Assembly (NCBI GenBank): GCA_027922465.2
Contig: BQMF02000013.1
Span: 1-64,000 of the forward strand
Reading direction: 5' to 3'
DNA length: 64,000 bases
Source of the DNA: Turritopsis dohrnii
Lineage: Eukaryota > Cnidaria > Hydrozoa > Anthoathecata > Oceaniidae
A program made the position numbers and the translations under genes. The notes beneath the pieces are model-generated. The model made no database searches, was not told where the DNA came from, and saw nothing but the letters and a program-made list of their open reading frames with translations. Numbering within the stretch: the first letter of the stretch is position 1; each line of letters starts with the position of its first letter. Shown here piece by piece: positions 41,391 to 54,104 of this stretch.

Positions 41391-42413
41391 TTGGGAGATG
41401 GAACTATATTTCTGGGAACTACTTGGAAAAAATCTTTAATATTTTTATTTTATTTTCAGTTTCATATTTTCATTATGATCACTCTGATGATGGCCTTTTG
41501 CTTGTGAGGTCAATATACACTATGATTTATAACGAAATGCTAACGAACTGCTTTGTTAATTTTTTACGTTAATAAGCCCAATTAAGACTCTGTTTTTTTA
41601 TTAAGTTAATTGTCGGACGGAAAATCTATTTTGCTATTTGTAAGTGTTGATTAGTTGGTTTGGACCTAACGTCCTCCAAAACAATTTAAAGTGAGTGGAA
41701 AAAGTTTTTCTTTTATAATATTACAAGGAATAGTAAATTGTCGGACAGGGGGTATTACTGTGACACCTTCTAAAATAAGTAAGTTGGTAAGAGTTTAGGA
41801 GAAAGAAATAAGAACTTTTTTTGATGTTCATGAGGTCGTTGGAGGTGAAGAATTTTTTTCGTCTATTTTTGTCGGACGGAATCATTCAAAATAAATCGCA
41901 ATTCCAGACAATTACAAACCAACATTAGGTATTTCAAGTTAAAATGAAAATCTTTCTTATATACATCGATACTTGAGAAACATAAACATTTGGTAGTTGT
42001 CCTTTATTTTGCTATGAAGAACTTTTTTGATTCGACTTTATTGTCGGACGAAAAAAAATAGGAAGCACTGACTTAAACGATTTTTTGAACCATAATCCTT
42101 TCGGGAAGGTTTCATGCCTTCTTTTCCAATTAAGTTGTTTTATAAGCTTTGAATTGTCATAAAAAAAACCTTAGCAAAATCTATGTGATTTTTTAAAGAT
42201 CTATAAACTTAAATAATCTCGATTTTTGAAAATTTCAAGGCACAGTCATCAAATTGCTATGTTTTTTCTGAAAATATAAGACCTGAAGAATTGGAAAAAC
42301 ATAATAAAAGCCTATTTGAACCAATTTTATTTTTTCGTGTCAGCGAGACCTTTTTTATAACAGAGGTTATCACTTGCAATTCAATATTTTCGCATCGATA
42401 AAACTTTTTGATA
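41391..42413. other. unassigned stretch with four spaced TTGTCGGAC motifs
   Basis: TTGTCGGAC occurs near 41612, 41739, 41870 and 42041, each in a different AT-rich context. No coding sequence is supported. The stretch ends at the first Helitron unit. Confidence 0.4.
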
Positions 42414-43734
42414 TCTGTATATTAATAGCCGATTCTCTGTCTGTCTGTCTGTCTGTTTGTCTGTCACGCAAAATGGTAGATTGAGTTGTGAGAGTAATTA
42501 TTTTATTTTATTTTGTGCGACGTCAGTGTGAAACCATTGTATTGAGACCCTAATCGAATGCGACGGTAACCAATAGGGTAACCAATAGGGATAACTGACG
42601 TTTTTTGGGGTCCGCGATACAGGCGATAGAGTGACGGAAAATTTGGGTCTAATTTTTTTTGGGGACGGGTCTATGACGTTATCAAAATTTTGATCGACGA
42701 TATCTCCGAAACGGTTGATCGTAGGAAAACGATCCCATACATTTTTTTGATCAGTTTTTCGAGCTCTACAACATGGGCACACTTATTATTGCTAAATCCT
42801 TAATTTTATTTTTGGTGGACTCAAATTTAGGCCAAGTTTTTTTGGGGGACGGGTCTATGACGTCATCAAAAGTTTTGATCAACAATATCTCCATAACAGT
42901 TGGTCGTAGCAAAACGATCCCATATATTTTTTTGACCAGTATTTCGAGCTCTACAACATGGGCACACTTATTATTGCCAAATCCCTAATTTTATTTTTCG
43001 TGAACCCAACGCAGGCTGAAGGTGGACATGGGCGGCGAGCGAGGCCGCCTTGGCGGCTAGTCTATATATTAATACCCGATTCTCTGTCTGTCTGTCTGTC
43101 TGTTTGTTTGTTTGTCTGTCACGCAAAATGGTAGATTAAGTTGTGAGAGTGATTATTTTATTTTATTTTGTGCAACGTCAGTGTGAAACCATTGTATTGA
43201 GACCCTAATCGAATGCGACGTTTAGGGAAAATCATCTCCGTAACCAATAGGGATAACTGACGTTTTTTGGGGTCCACGATATTGGCCATGAGGTGACGAA
43301 AAAATTTGGGCAAAATTTTTGGGGACGGGGTTTTATGACGTCATCAAAACGTTTGATCGACGATATCTCCGAAACGGTGCGTCATAGACATATGATCCTA
43401 TACATTTTCTTGCTCAGAATTTCGAGCTCTACAAGATGGTAACACTTTCCATTGTCAATTCATTAACTCCATTTTTCGTGAACTCTTTGGGAGGTGACAC
43501 AACGCAGGCTTAACATGGGCGGCGAGCGACGCCGCCTTCGCGGCTATCTATATATTAATAGCCGATTCTCTGTCTGTCTGTCTGTCTGTTTGTTTGTAAG
43601 TCACGCAAAATGGTAGATTGAGTTGTGAGCGAAATTATTTCTTTTTTTGTGTGCGACGTGAGTTTGAAGCAAATACATTGCAACCCCAATCGAATGTGAC
43701 TTTTTTTGGCTGATGAACTAATAGGAATAACGTT

Positions 43735-44493
43735 TTGCTTTTATTATTATGTCAGTTTTATATTCCAGGTTGACTTGGCTTTGAAAACAATACATCAACT
43801 AAAAACTACATGATTAAACATTTTGGATAAAAAGCAGCAGTGGCAGAACGTGGCAGCATGTGCGATTTGCCAGTGTATCCTAACGCTTTCCTGACTGTCT
43901 GAGACGGGTGAACTTTTTTCGAACAATCAAAATGTTTAAAAACCGATAGGTAAAAAAAAGAGAATCATGAAACAAAATATTTTTTTTTGCTTTTGTCTTA
44001 ATAGTTGTCTTAATTTCTTTTAATCGATTTCTTTTAATCTATTTTAATCTGATCGAACGTTTTTTATTCAATTCATTCATTTAGCACGTGCATTTTTTTC
44101 TCCTCCCGTGTGATCTTTTTAAGAAGAGAAAACATTTTTTCACCTACTTCTGACAGCACCCATGTTAGAGCGCGTAAAACAAAAACTAACAATAAGTTGA
44201 AAAGTTTTTCTTTTTGCGTTTTGAGTGAATTGTTAAACTGATACTTGACTGGTTTAAAATCGTAAATAAAAACCACGTGAAGTTCACGTTCGGAATGCAT
44301 TGTGTAAAGCAAGAAAGTCCACTGACATTTTAAATGCGACTGCGACAATGAACGGCTGAGTTAAGAACATGCAAGATTTGAAACACCAGGAACGTATTTC
44401 TATTAACGTGCAAACGAGCTTTATTAAGCGACAAAGCCAGCAGCAAAGGAAGTCTTATCGCTGGTGTTAAGTGCAATAATTTGGAGCAGGTGG
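43735..44493. other. foreign 760-bp segment within Helitron unit 3
   Basis: Unit 3 follows the consensus to about 43733 and returns to it at CAACGCAGGCTGAACAT (about 44499). The DNA between matches no other unit. No inverted-repeat ends are obvious. It may be captured sequence or a decayed insertion. Minus-strand frames inside show no known domain. Confidence 0.5.
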
Positions 44494-44541
44494 TGATACA
44501 ACGCAGGCTGAACATATATCTATATATTAATAGCCGATTCT

Positions 44542-44573
<32 letters not shown>

Positions 44574-46274
44574 TTGTCTGTCACGCAAAATGGTAGATAT
44601 GAACTGCGAAAGAAATCAGGAAGTCAGCAATTTAAGATCACACATAAATTATTTCTCTTCTTGTGCGCGACGTCAGTGTGAAAACATTGTATTGCGACCA
44701 AAATCGAACGCGACGATTAGGGAAAATTATCTCGGTAACCAATAGGGATAACTGACGTTTTTTGGGGTGCGCCATACAGGCGATGGGGTGACGAAAAATT
44801 TGGGTCTAATCTTTTTTGGGGGGACGGGTCTGTGACGTCATCAAAATCTTTGAACGATGATATCTCTGTAACGGTTGATCGTAGAGGAACGATCCCATAC
44901 ATTTTTTCGATCAGTTTTTCGAGCTCTACAACATGGGAACATTTTCGGTTGCCAATTCCTTAATTTTATTTTTCGTGAAGTCAACGCAGGCTGAACATGG
45001 GCGGGGAGCGACGCCGCCTTGGCGGCTAGTCTATATATTAATACCCGATTCTCTCTTTGTTTGTTTGTTTGTGCGTTTGTTTGTTTGTTTGTTTGTAAGT
45101 CACGCAAAATGGTAGATTGAGTTGTGAGAGTGATTATTTCATTTTATTTTGTACGACGTCAGTGTGAAACCATTGTATTGAGACCCTAATCGAATGCGAC
45201 GTTTAGGGAAAATTATCTCGGTAACCAATAGGGATAACTGACGTTTTTTGGGGTCCGCGATACAGGCGATAGAGTGACGAAAAATTTGGGTCTAATTTTT
45301 TTGGGGGACGGGTCTATGACGTCATCAAAATTTCGATCGACGATATCTCCGTAACGGTTGATCGTAGGAAAACGATCCCATACATTTTTTTGATCAGTTT
45401 TTCGAGCTCTACAACATGGGCACACTTATTATTGCCAAATCCTTAATTTTATTTTTAGTGAACCCAACGCAGGCTGAAGGTGGACATGGGCGGCTAGTCT
45501 ATATATTAATACCCGATTCTCTGTCTGTCTGTCTGTTTGTTTGTTTGTTTGTCTGTCACGCAAAATGGTAGATTAAGTTGTGAGAGTGATTATTTTGTTT
45601 TATTTTGTGCGACGTCAGTGTGAAACCATTGTATTGAGACCCTAATCGAATGCGACGCTTATCATTGCAAATTTCTTAATTTTATTTTTGGTGAACTCAA
45701 ATTTAGGCCAAATTTTTTGGGGGACGGGTCTGTCACGTCATCAAAATGTTTGAACGAAGATATGTCTCTAACGGTTGATCATAGGAAAAAGATCCCATAC
45801 ATTTTTTTGATCAGTTTTTCGAGCTCTACAACATGGGCACACTTATTATTGCTAAATCCTTAATTTTATTTTTCGTGAACCCAACGCAGGCTGAACGTGG
45901 GCGGCGAGGGACGCCGCCTTGGCGGCTAGTCTATATATTAATAGCCGATTCTCTGTCTGACGGTCTGTTTGTTTGTTTGTCTGTCACGCAAAATGGTAGA
46001 TTGAGTTGTGAAAGTGATTATTTCATTTTATTTTGTGCGATGTCAGTGTGAAACCATTGTATTGAGACCCTAATCGAATGCGATGTTTAGGGAAAATTAT
46101 CTCGGTAACCAATAGGGATAACTGACGTTTTTTGGGTTCCGCGATACAGGCGATAGGGTGACAAAAAATTTGGGTCTAATTTTTCTGGGGGACGGGTCTA
46201 TGACGTCATCAAAATTTTTGATCAACAATATCTCCGTAACGATTGGTCGTAGCGAAACGATCCCATACATTTTT

Positions 46275-49160
46275 CACGTTCGTTCAGTTTTGCGTGCAGG
46301 CGGAATGTTATTATGCGCATGCGTCAGCGAGGTTATGAAAAATCAACATGGAAACTTCTGATGAAAGATTTTGAGTAGTTTCATATACCTTCTTAAATTA
46401 GGAAATTTATCATATTTCGTTAATAAAATGCGAAAGCAGATGTTTTTGTTTGAATTAAATAAGACCACAGAATAGACAGACACAGCTATCATATTCGATT
46501 TTCGATTGAATCGATAGCTATTCTCTGATTTACTACAGAGACGTGCTCTCAGGCATAGCATCATCAAAACGACAAAAATGAAGCATCAAAATATTTTTTA
46601 AGTCAAGAAACACAATTTAATTCGAAACATCTATCTTTTATCTAGTTTTCCTGAAAATTCCACGTTGGTGTCAGTTTTTTTAAGGATGTTATCGGAAATA
46701 TCGTCAACCACCTAAATATGGCCATCCTCTTGAAGTACATTTGAGAAATTTAGTAGATCGTGTGGAAATAGCCTGAAAAAAATCCTTTTTAAAATTATAC
46801 TTTTACTTTACAGAATAAAAGATAGCATTCTGAGTTGACTGGTGTCAGGATAGAGCAGGGATCTACCCCAAAAGCACATGCTTGACTTGAATTGCTATTC
46901 AAATTGGAGGAATATAGAAACTTTCGTGAACACACAGAGAGGATCACACCTTTACTGAGTGGTCTGGAAACTCCCAAATATGTTATCTGCAATTCTGTGA
47001 AAACATAAGCGAAAGGCAGACCTCAGAAAAAATCCACAAAAGGGGAAGATAAAAAAAAATGTTTGGTCAAAATCTGAAATCTACTGAACACATGAAAACA
47101 CTCCTTCCCTTTGTCATTGCCTGATAACATGAACCCCACACTATCTGCTGAAAACCCACAGAACTGTGCAAACATCCTTTGTGTTTTACATTGAATTTAC
47201 AACCTATTCAGCTATGAAATGTAAACACACACAATGTGCCTTTGCTGCCTGACAAACTGGAAAGACAGAAACAAAATGTCCATCCCGCAGTGCAAACTTT
47301 ACTTATGTTGTCACTGATAGTAATGTTAAACAAATGACTAAATGCTTTAGAGTGAGGTTCGAAATTGGATGTGAAAAAACCTAAAATTATTTGAAAACAC
47401 AGCAAAAAGTTAACAATGAATTTGAATGTACGAAAAAGCAATTCCTCAGAATGTAGTGCTACATGTCATCAAGCAGGAAATTTCAAGAACTAATTCCAAT
47501 GTCATATCATTTAAATCTGGTTGATCTAAGTTAAACTAGACAAATTAAGTATTATACACAATTAATAAAAAAACATATAATTTTTCTTTTCCAGCCAATT
47601 TTTTTGACAAACAACACCAAAAGCATAATAATGTCGAAAGTAAACTGTTTCAAAGTTTCTATGATTATTCATTCCAAACCTTGTTCCAAGGTTACACTGA
47701 GATGTGAAAAGACTACGAATCATAACAAGATTCCAGTGTATCTTCAAAAGCTTCACCAAAAACACAGCATTATTGTACGAAACAAGTGAGGAATTGTCAT
47801 AGAATTTGATACATCCTAATCAACAAGCTATATACATCTGTATCTTCAGAGATTGTTAATTCTTCAACGGTTTCCTCCTCAACATTTTCTACATGAACAA
47901 TGTACCTTTAGGAATGATTACTTCTTCAACGGTTTCGTCCTCGATAATAGTCACAAATTTCTGCCAATACTTTATGAATTATCTATGTTCACAAGCATCA
48001 ATTTCCTTTTTCTTATGCACTCCTTGTGAATTGAATATTTTACTTCAATAACCTTTTCCATTTTCATACTGAATATTGTTTATGTATTTATTACATTACC
48101 TGCTAGAAAACAATGAAACGTTAAAACATTATTCTGCTGAAGTCAAATAAATATATTGAATGCATAAATCACAAGTTTTTTATCCATCAATGTCTCCAGA
48201 ATCAACATTTGTCTAGAGAGTAAAACGAATTTCTGAAGCTTCTTCGAAAAAATAGTAACCCAATGTATATCTATAAAAGCTGACTTCATCATAAGGTATA
48301 TAAGTAAGGGAATGAATAAACAGTCTTTCAGAAAAACTCATTGACTTTCAAAGCTTCCTTGTTCAGAATAAATCTGTTTTCATTTACTCGATTTACCACT
48401 TTAGAAATTAAATTATTCGAAAGCTTTCAATATACTAATCGAGATGGGACTGCTTAAAAACAGATACCATGAAACAAGTGAAACGTCAGTGCTACTCAAA
48501 TGATCAGGAAATTTTAAAAACTCGTATTACATCTGCTGGATTCAAGAACTGGGTTTCTCCCAGTTAATGACACCACAGCAGACAAAAAAGGAAATGCAAA
48601 GGTTCAAAATACATTCATTTTTGTATATAGCTTATTAGTAGTTAAAACAACTTCACATTCACAGTCTTTCTTGAAGTAAAGTGTTCCTGAATGAAGATTT
48701 TTGGTGCTTGATCTGAGAGCCATCTTTGAACCAAAACAAATACCCATAAAAAACTGACACCATATCAAATTATGCACCATCTACTTCATATACCTTAATA
48801 CTACCAATACATATTCAACAAACCCTCTGAAAAATTTTTTTTGTGATATATTTCAGCAATTAGTCAGTATACCCTCTGGGAAATGCAGTTTGCACAGTGC
48901 TCGCTTTGCTGATCCTGTACTCTTCCCCACGTGAGTAGAATTTAAAAAAATAATTTTAAAAGTGAAAGTAATGACTTGTGTCTGCAATGACATTCGGTCA
49001 GCGGTCTCTAATCGTATTAAATATGCTTTTTATTACATATTCATCCAGAAAAACAAATAAAAGCAATCTCTCTTCCAGTCCACTCCGCCATCTTTAACGG
49101 CTTTTTCAGCGAAAATGTTCGCACATGCGCATAATAACTTGCCGCACACAAATGAACGTG
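46275..49160. mobile_element. 2.9-kb DNA transposon inserted in Helitron unit 7
   Basis: The left end CACGTTCGTTCAGTTTTGCG and the right end (complement CACGTTCATTTGTGTGCGGC) are imperfect inverted repeats. Both then share ATTATGCGCATG. Comparison with intact units shows that only a run of T is duplicated, about 4-5 bases, which is hard to count in a T-run. The interior has no recognisable transposase; ORFs are short. Confidence 0.65.
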
Positions 49161-49410
49161 TTTTTTGATCAGTTTTTCGAGCTCTACAACATGGGCACAC
49201 TTATTATTGCGAAATCCTTATTTTTATTTTTGGTGGACTCAAAGTTAGGCCAAGTAGTTTTGGGGACGGGTCTGTGACGTCATCAAAATGTTTGAACGAA
49301 GATATCTCTCTAACGGTTGATCATAGGAAAAGGGTCTCATACATTTTTTTGATGAGTTCTTCGAGCTGTACAACATGGGCACCCTTATTATTGCCAATTC
49401 TTTAATTTTA

Positions 49411-51293
49411 CCCAGCCGGCACAAAACTATTTTAAAACCTCTTTTTTGGTGTCTTTATGGTTTTGCAAAAAACTGCTTTTTTAAGTGGTGTCAAAAACGC
49501 ATTTAAAACTGATTTTTGAAGCCGTGTTTTTAAAAACGTCTTAAATCGGTTTTATTTTCGTATCGATAACACTGCAATGTCTTCAGGTTTTCTCTGGGAG
49601 TTTTAAAGAGGTTTTTTATAGGTTTTCTTAAAGAGGTATTTTAAAGACCTCTTTAACACTAAAAGAAAACCGCTTGCTTTAAGGGGGTTGACAAAAATAC
49701 TTAACACATTATAGTCAACACCATGATTAGTTTTGTGGTTAAAATATGTATTGGAATATCTATGTCATAGTTATTTCTATGTATAATTTTTAATTATGAA
49801 TAAAAGATTTCATCAATATATATATTGTTTGTTTTTTTTTTGTTGTTATCATTTCTTCATTTTCCCCCGTCCTATATTTTTGCGCTTGTCTTGGAGCAGA
49901 AAAGTTCAAAGAATTTTCACAACGTAGAGACGAAGCGAACAATAAAGTATAAGTAGTCCTTATTATTCAAAACCAATGGTGCAAAACAATAACAAAGAAC
50001 GTTTTTATTGAATCGAATCATGATAATTCTACATCGAATCTTTAAGCTATTTCTTAAATGTTTAGCAGATGTTTTTCTCAAATGTTTTTCACATACACAC
50101 GTGTACAGAAGAATCCTCTCTCTCTCGTTTTTGTTTTGCTTTTATGGATTCAAGTTTAGCAAATGTCGAGTAACTGATTTTAACCTTAATGAGTTCTTCT
50201 AAAATGTGGTCATAAGTTTTGAGTCACAGAATTTAATGTCGAAGTAATACTGTCGAAGTAATACTGCTGGTTTTTAAAAACATAATAATCCAAAAGTAAG
50301 ACGAAGACGACATTTTGTTTTTACGAATCCAAACTGATTTTGATTACTTTTCCTTACTTCTCCCTCCTAATAAGAGAGATAGTGTTTGCAAATTTGCAAA
50401 GAATTGCTCAGAATTTCTTAATGGTTTTTCTTTGTTTTAGGAGATGAGATCATGCAAAGACGTTATAGCTTCCTATCTGAAGAATGTGGAAAGAAAAAAC
50501 CATCAAAGGAAAACATCAAAATTTACCTTGATTTGGAATTTATTGCAAGACAAATGGATTTTAACATTACCAATAAATGATCGTTGGGTACAAATCTTTC
50601 AAAAGTATCCTTGTTTTCAAGAGCCTGAGCATGTAATAATCAGTTTTCAGTTTTTATTTTTGCACTTAAAAGTTGTATCTTTTACCTGGGAAGAGGTTAT
50701 GTAATGTTTATTTTATTTTTCTATGTTAGAAAAAATGTCTTATTAAGACCAAACGTAAAAAGCTAAGCCTCTTACAAGAATGAGATATATATAATGTATA
50801 TATAATAAGATGTATGTAAGATGCATGATAAACGTTAATTTTATATATTAACCTATTTATAATATTTATGGTTTGCTGTTGAGATACTTGTATCCATGTC
50901 GATAAGAATTAAAACTACCAACTGATACACTGTTTTCATTTCAAATCTTCAATAAATCGGAAACATTGTCGGATTCCCCATCGGGCGTATTTGCCTATCG
51001 TATTACAGAGGTTTTTGTTCAGAAGTATTTTGAAAGTAGTTTTAGAAAGAATGCAAAAATACCGATTAAAGAGGTTTTTAAGATCTGAAAGAAAGACGTT
51101 TTTAAAACGTTTTCGAGAAGAAGTTTTTAAAACGTTTTCGAAAGAGGTTTTTAAGAGGAATTAGGAAGAGGTTTTAAAGAAGTTTCTCAAAAGAGGTTTC
51201 GAAAGCGGACATTTGAGACATAAAAAAAACCTCTTAAAAACTGCTTCAAAAACCTATTAAAAACCACTTTAAAACCACTTTTTGCCGGCTGGG
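49411..51293. mobile_element. 1.9-kb CCCAGCC-ended transposon with AAAGAGGTTT subterminal arrays
   Basis: The ends are CCCAGCCGGCACAAAAC and its complement type (TTTTTGCCGGCTGGG). The insertion splits Helitron unit 7. Aligning the flanks with intact units gives an exact 3-bp TTA duplication (49408-49410, 51294-51296). The subterminal arrays are AAAGAGGTTTTT-like rather than the GACGTC type of the 12691 copy. A candidate exon lies at 50444-50704. The 50334-51293 part is repeated at 58418-59377. Confidence 0.85.
50444..50704 (+). CDS. candidate transposon exon, unknown protein
   Basis: An 86-codon frame follows a splice acceptor-like tract (TTTTTCTTTGTTTTAG ending at 50440). It reads MRSCKDVIASYLKNVERK, then KFTLIWNLLQDKW and VQIFQKYPCFQEPEHVI. 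It looks like an internal part of a helical protein and may be open upstream of the ATG. It lies inside the CCCAGCC transposon and is copied unchanged at 58528-58788. I do not recognise the family. It could be part of the transposase or a captured exon. Confidence 0.45.
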   Translation: MRSCKDVIASYLKNVERKNHQRKTSKFTLIWNLLQDKWILTLPINDRWVQIFQKYPCFQEPEHVIISFQFLFLHLKVVSFTWEEVM

Positions 51294-52321
51294 TTATATT
51301 TGGTGAACTTAACACAGGCTGAACATGGGCGGCGAGCGACGCCGCCTTGGCGGCTATCTATATATTAATAGCCGATTCTCTGTTTGTTTGTTTGTTTGTT
51401 TGTGCGTTTGTTTGTTTGTTTGTTTGTTTGTAAGTCACGCAAAATGGTAGATTGAGTTGTGAGAGTGATTATTTTATTTTATTTTGTGCGACGTCAGTGT
51501 GAAACCATTGTATTGAGACCCTAATCGAATGCGACGTTTAGGGAAAATTATCTCGGTAACCAATAGGGGTAACTGACGTTTTTTGGGGTCCGCGATACAG
51601 GCGATAGAGTGACGAAAAATTTGGTTCTAATTTTTTTGGGGGACGGGTCTATGACGTCATCAGAATTTTGATCGACGATATCTCCGAAACGGTTGGTCGT
51701 AGGAAAACGATCCCATACATTTTTTTGATCAGTTTTTCGAGCTCTACAACATGGGCACACTTATTATTGCTAAATCCCTAATTTTATTTTTCATGAACCC
51801 AACGCAGGCTGAAGGTGGACATGGGCGGCGAGCGACGCCGCTTTGGCGGCTAGTCTATATATTAATAGCCGATTCTGTTTGTTTGTTTGTTTGTTTGTAA
51901 GTCACGCAAAATGGTAGATTGAGTTGTGATAGTGACTATTTTATTTTATTTTGTGCGACGTCAGTGTGAAACCATTGTATTGAGACCCTAATCGAATGCG
52001 ACGTTTAGGGAAAATTATCTCGGTAACCAATAGGGATAACTGACGTTTTTTTGGGCTCCGGGATACAGGCGATAGAGTGACGAAAAATTTGGGTCTAATT
52101 TTTTTGGGGGACGGGTCTATGACGTCATCAGAATTTTGATCGACGATATCTCCGAAACGGTTGATCGTAGGAAAACGATCCCATACATTTTTCTGATCAG
52201 TTTTTCGAGCTCTACAACATGGGCACACTTATTATTGCTAAATCCTTAATTTTATTTTTCGTAAACCCAACGGAGATTGAAGGTGGACATGGGCGGCGAG
52301 CGACGCCGCCTTGGCGGCTAG

Positions 52322-52675
52322 TGTTTTTGATATTTGATATTTTGATATTTTTTTATTGTTATGACTTTTCAATATCTATAGAATTAGATTTTGCACAAAT
52401 ATATTCCATCTGGCATTTTGAGTTTTAGTAAGAGTTTTTTGCCCCATCTCATATCAAAGCATGTTACTTATTTTAAGAGTTACAATGGACTGTAGGTGTA
52501 CTCTGGTAGATAAAGCTGACAAAATGACAAAATAACAAAATGATACCAGTACACACCTGTCTAATACAGACACAACCGATACAGCCAAGATGAAATAAAA
52601 TATTGCTTGGTAGGTTAACGCCAATGGTTGATGATGACATACAACAACGTCCAACATGTCTCAATAACATTTTAT
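52322..52675. other. unassigned stretch after the Helitron array
   Basis: AT-rich sequence containing GATATTTGATATTTTGATATT. No gene supported. Confidence 0.3.
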
Positions 52676-54083
52676 ATATGTGACGTTCCAGGGGATTTTG
52701 ATAGCAAACGATATTAACGGTAATATTGTTAATATCGTTAATATCATTAATGGAATTATAGATTAACGTTATTATCATTAACTTTACCGTTAATATCGTT
52801 AATATCGTTAATATGGTAAGAGCACATATTACCGTTATTAACGTTAAAAAGTTTTGTTCAAGACGTTTGTTTATACATTTCACATACGTGTGTCGTTTTA
52901 TGAAGTTCTAAAATAACCGTGATTTAATTATTATTTCGCCAAATAGCAATAAATTCAAAACAAACTCGCTTGTTCATGACATGATAAACTCTGATTCATT
53001 CAATTATGACACGCGGACATATTTTTCTAGAAATAACAACTTTCCGAAAAGCACTTTTATTTCATTTGTTATTCCGGTACCTTCAGCACAAATCTGAAAA
53101 GCCACTTTAAAATACAGTGTTATTCGATTTGGTAATGTATTATTTTGAAATGTACATTTACAGAGGTAGCACCCGTTTGTGTATTAAATTGAACTTAATT
53201 AGCTGGTTCTTATATTCATTTGGAGATTAAAGATTAAAGATTAAAGATATAGAAGTTAGTTCGAAAGCAGGCACAAGTAGAAACCGTTCTTTTTTCTGAG
53301 TTGTTCGACGGGTAGCCATTCTATAAGCTCTTGGGAAAAAAACTTTACATTATTGAAGACACGTTACACTAAAGTTTTTTTTGGATAGCAAAACCTTTAT
53401 TATTATTCTTTCGACAGACATTTCACTTGCACTGGGTGAAGATGTATCCTTAATTAAATTGATCGCAACGTTTTCAGTGATCATTATTGATTTCTGTCAT
53501 TTCGTTGATAATGTTTTCAGGTTCAACATTGGGATGTAGGATGAACGTAGGAAGGGACGAATGAAAACATTTTAACGTCGGCTTGACGAGTTGCAAAAGT
53601 TCTCTTTTGAAATACTCACCTTCGTTTAAATATAATATTACCTGTTTCCTTCAGTTTGTTATGAAGTTTATCTGAAAGATTGTCTGAAAGTTATGTCTAC
53701 ACAGGGCTCTAAAACTTTACTTGAGGGTAATTCTATAAATTGATTGATTTCTTACGCCGTAATCAAGCGAAAGAAAGATTAATATACGCGAAATGGTTTC
53801 CTTGTCACAAATAAATGATCACATGTTTAATATTAGATATACTAATGTTATTATCATTAATATCGAAAATATAGTTATTTTCTTACGATACTTACGATAT
53901 TAACGATAATAACGATATTAACGATAATAACGATATTAACGATAATAACGTTATTAACTATAATAAAGTAACGATAATTATTAGCGATATTATCGTTAAT
54001 TCTTATTGTTTTATTGACGATATTATCGTTAATAATTACCGTTAATATTGTTTGTTATCAAAATCCCCTGGAACGTCACATAT
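52676..54083. mobile_element. 1.4-kb inverted-repeat element with TTAACGATAT subterminal repeats
   Basis: The left end ATATGTGACGTTCCAGGGGA and the right end are inverted repeats. Both subterminal regions are filled with GTTAATATCGTTAATA-type repeats; the right holds four tandem copies of GATAATAACGATATTAAC. No transposase is visible. The duplication boundaries are unclear. It is copied at 60760-62156. Confidence 0.75.
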
Positions 54084-54104
54084 GATAAGGATTTATCAAC
54101 AGTA

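Larger units (their letters stand above)
42414..52321 (+). mobile_element. tandem array of nine Helitron/DINE-like units
   Basis: Units start at TCTATATATTAATA and end in a GCCGCC-TT-GGCGGC hairpin running into CTAG, the TC...CTRR end pattern of Helitrons. The next unit starts at the very next base, and the outer flanks are A and T as expected. Units: 42414-43060, 43061-43546, 43547-44518, 44519-45029, 45030-45497, 45498-45929, 45930-51356 (interrupted), 51357-51853, 51854-52321. Each has a CTGT/GTTT microsatellite near the start, then CACGCAAAATGGTAGATT, and conserved blocks such as GGGGGACGGGTCTATGACGT. None encodes a Rep/helicase, so they are non-autonomous. The layout also resembles bivalve pearl and Drosophila DINE-1 elements. 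Confidence 0.75.

Noticed and set aside
42430..42470. CRISPR-like array from repeated units
   Set aside because: Units are about 430-650 bp and directly adjacent with no unique spacers; a eukaryotic Helitron-type array.
42498..52228. Repeated minus-strand frames beginning MCPCCRARKTDQKNVWDRF in Helitron units
   Set aside because: They recur because the units recur. They break at different points, and the sequence is explained by the repeat; no unit has a helicase or Rep motif.
52473..52883. 136-codon minus-strand frame (and its copy at 60557)
   Set aside because: Ile/Asn/Asp-rich part comes from TTAATATCG repeats of an inverted-repeat element; no domain.
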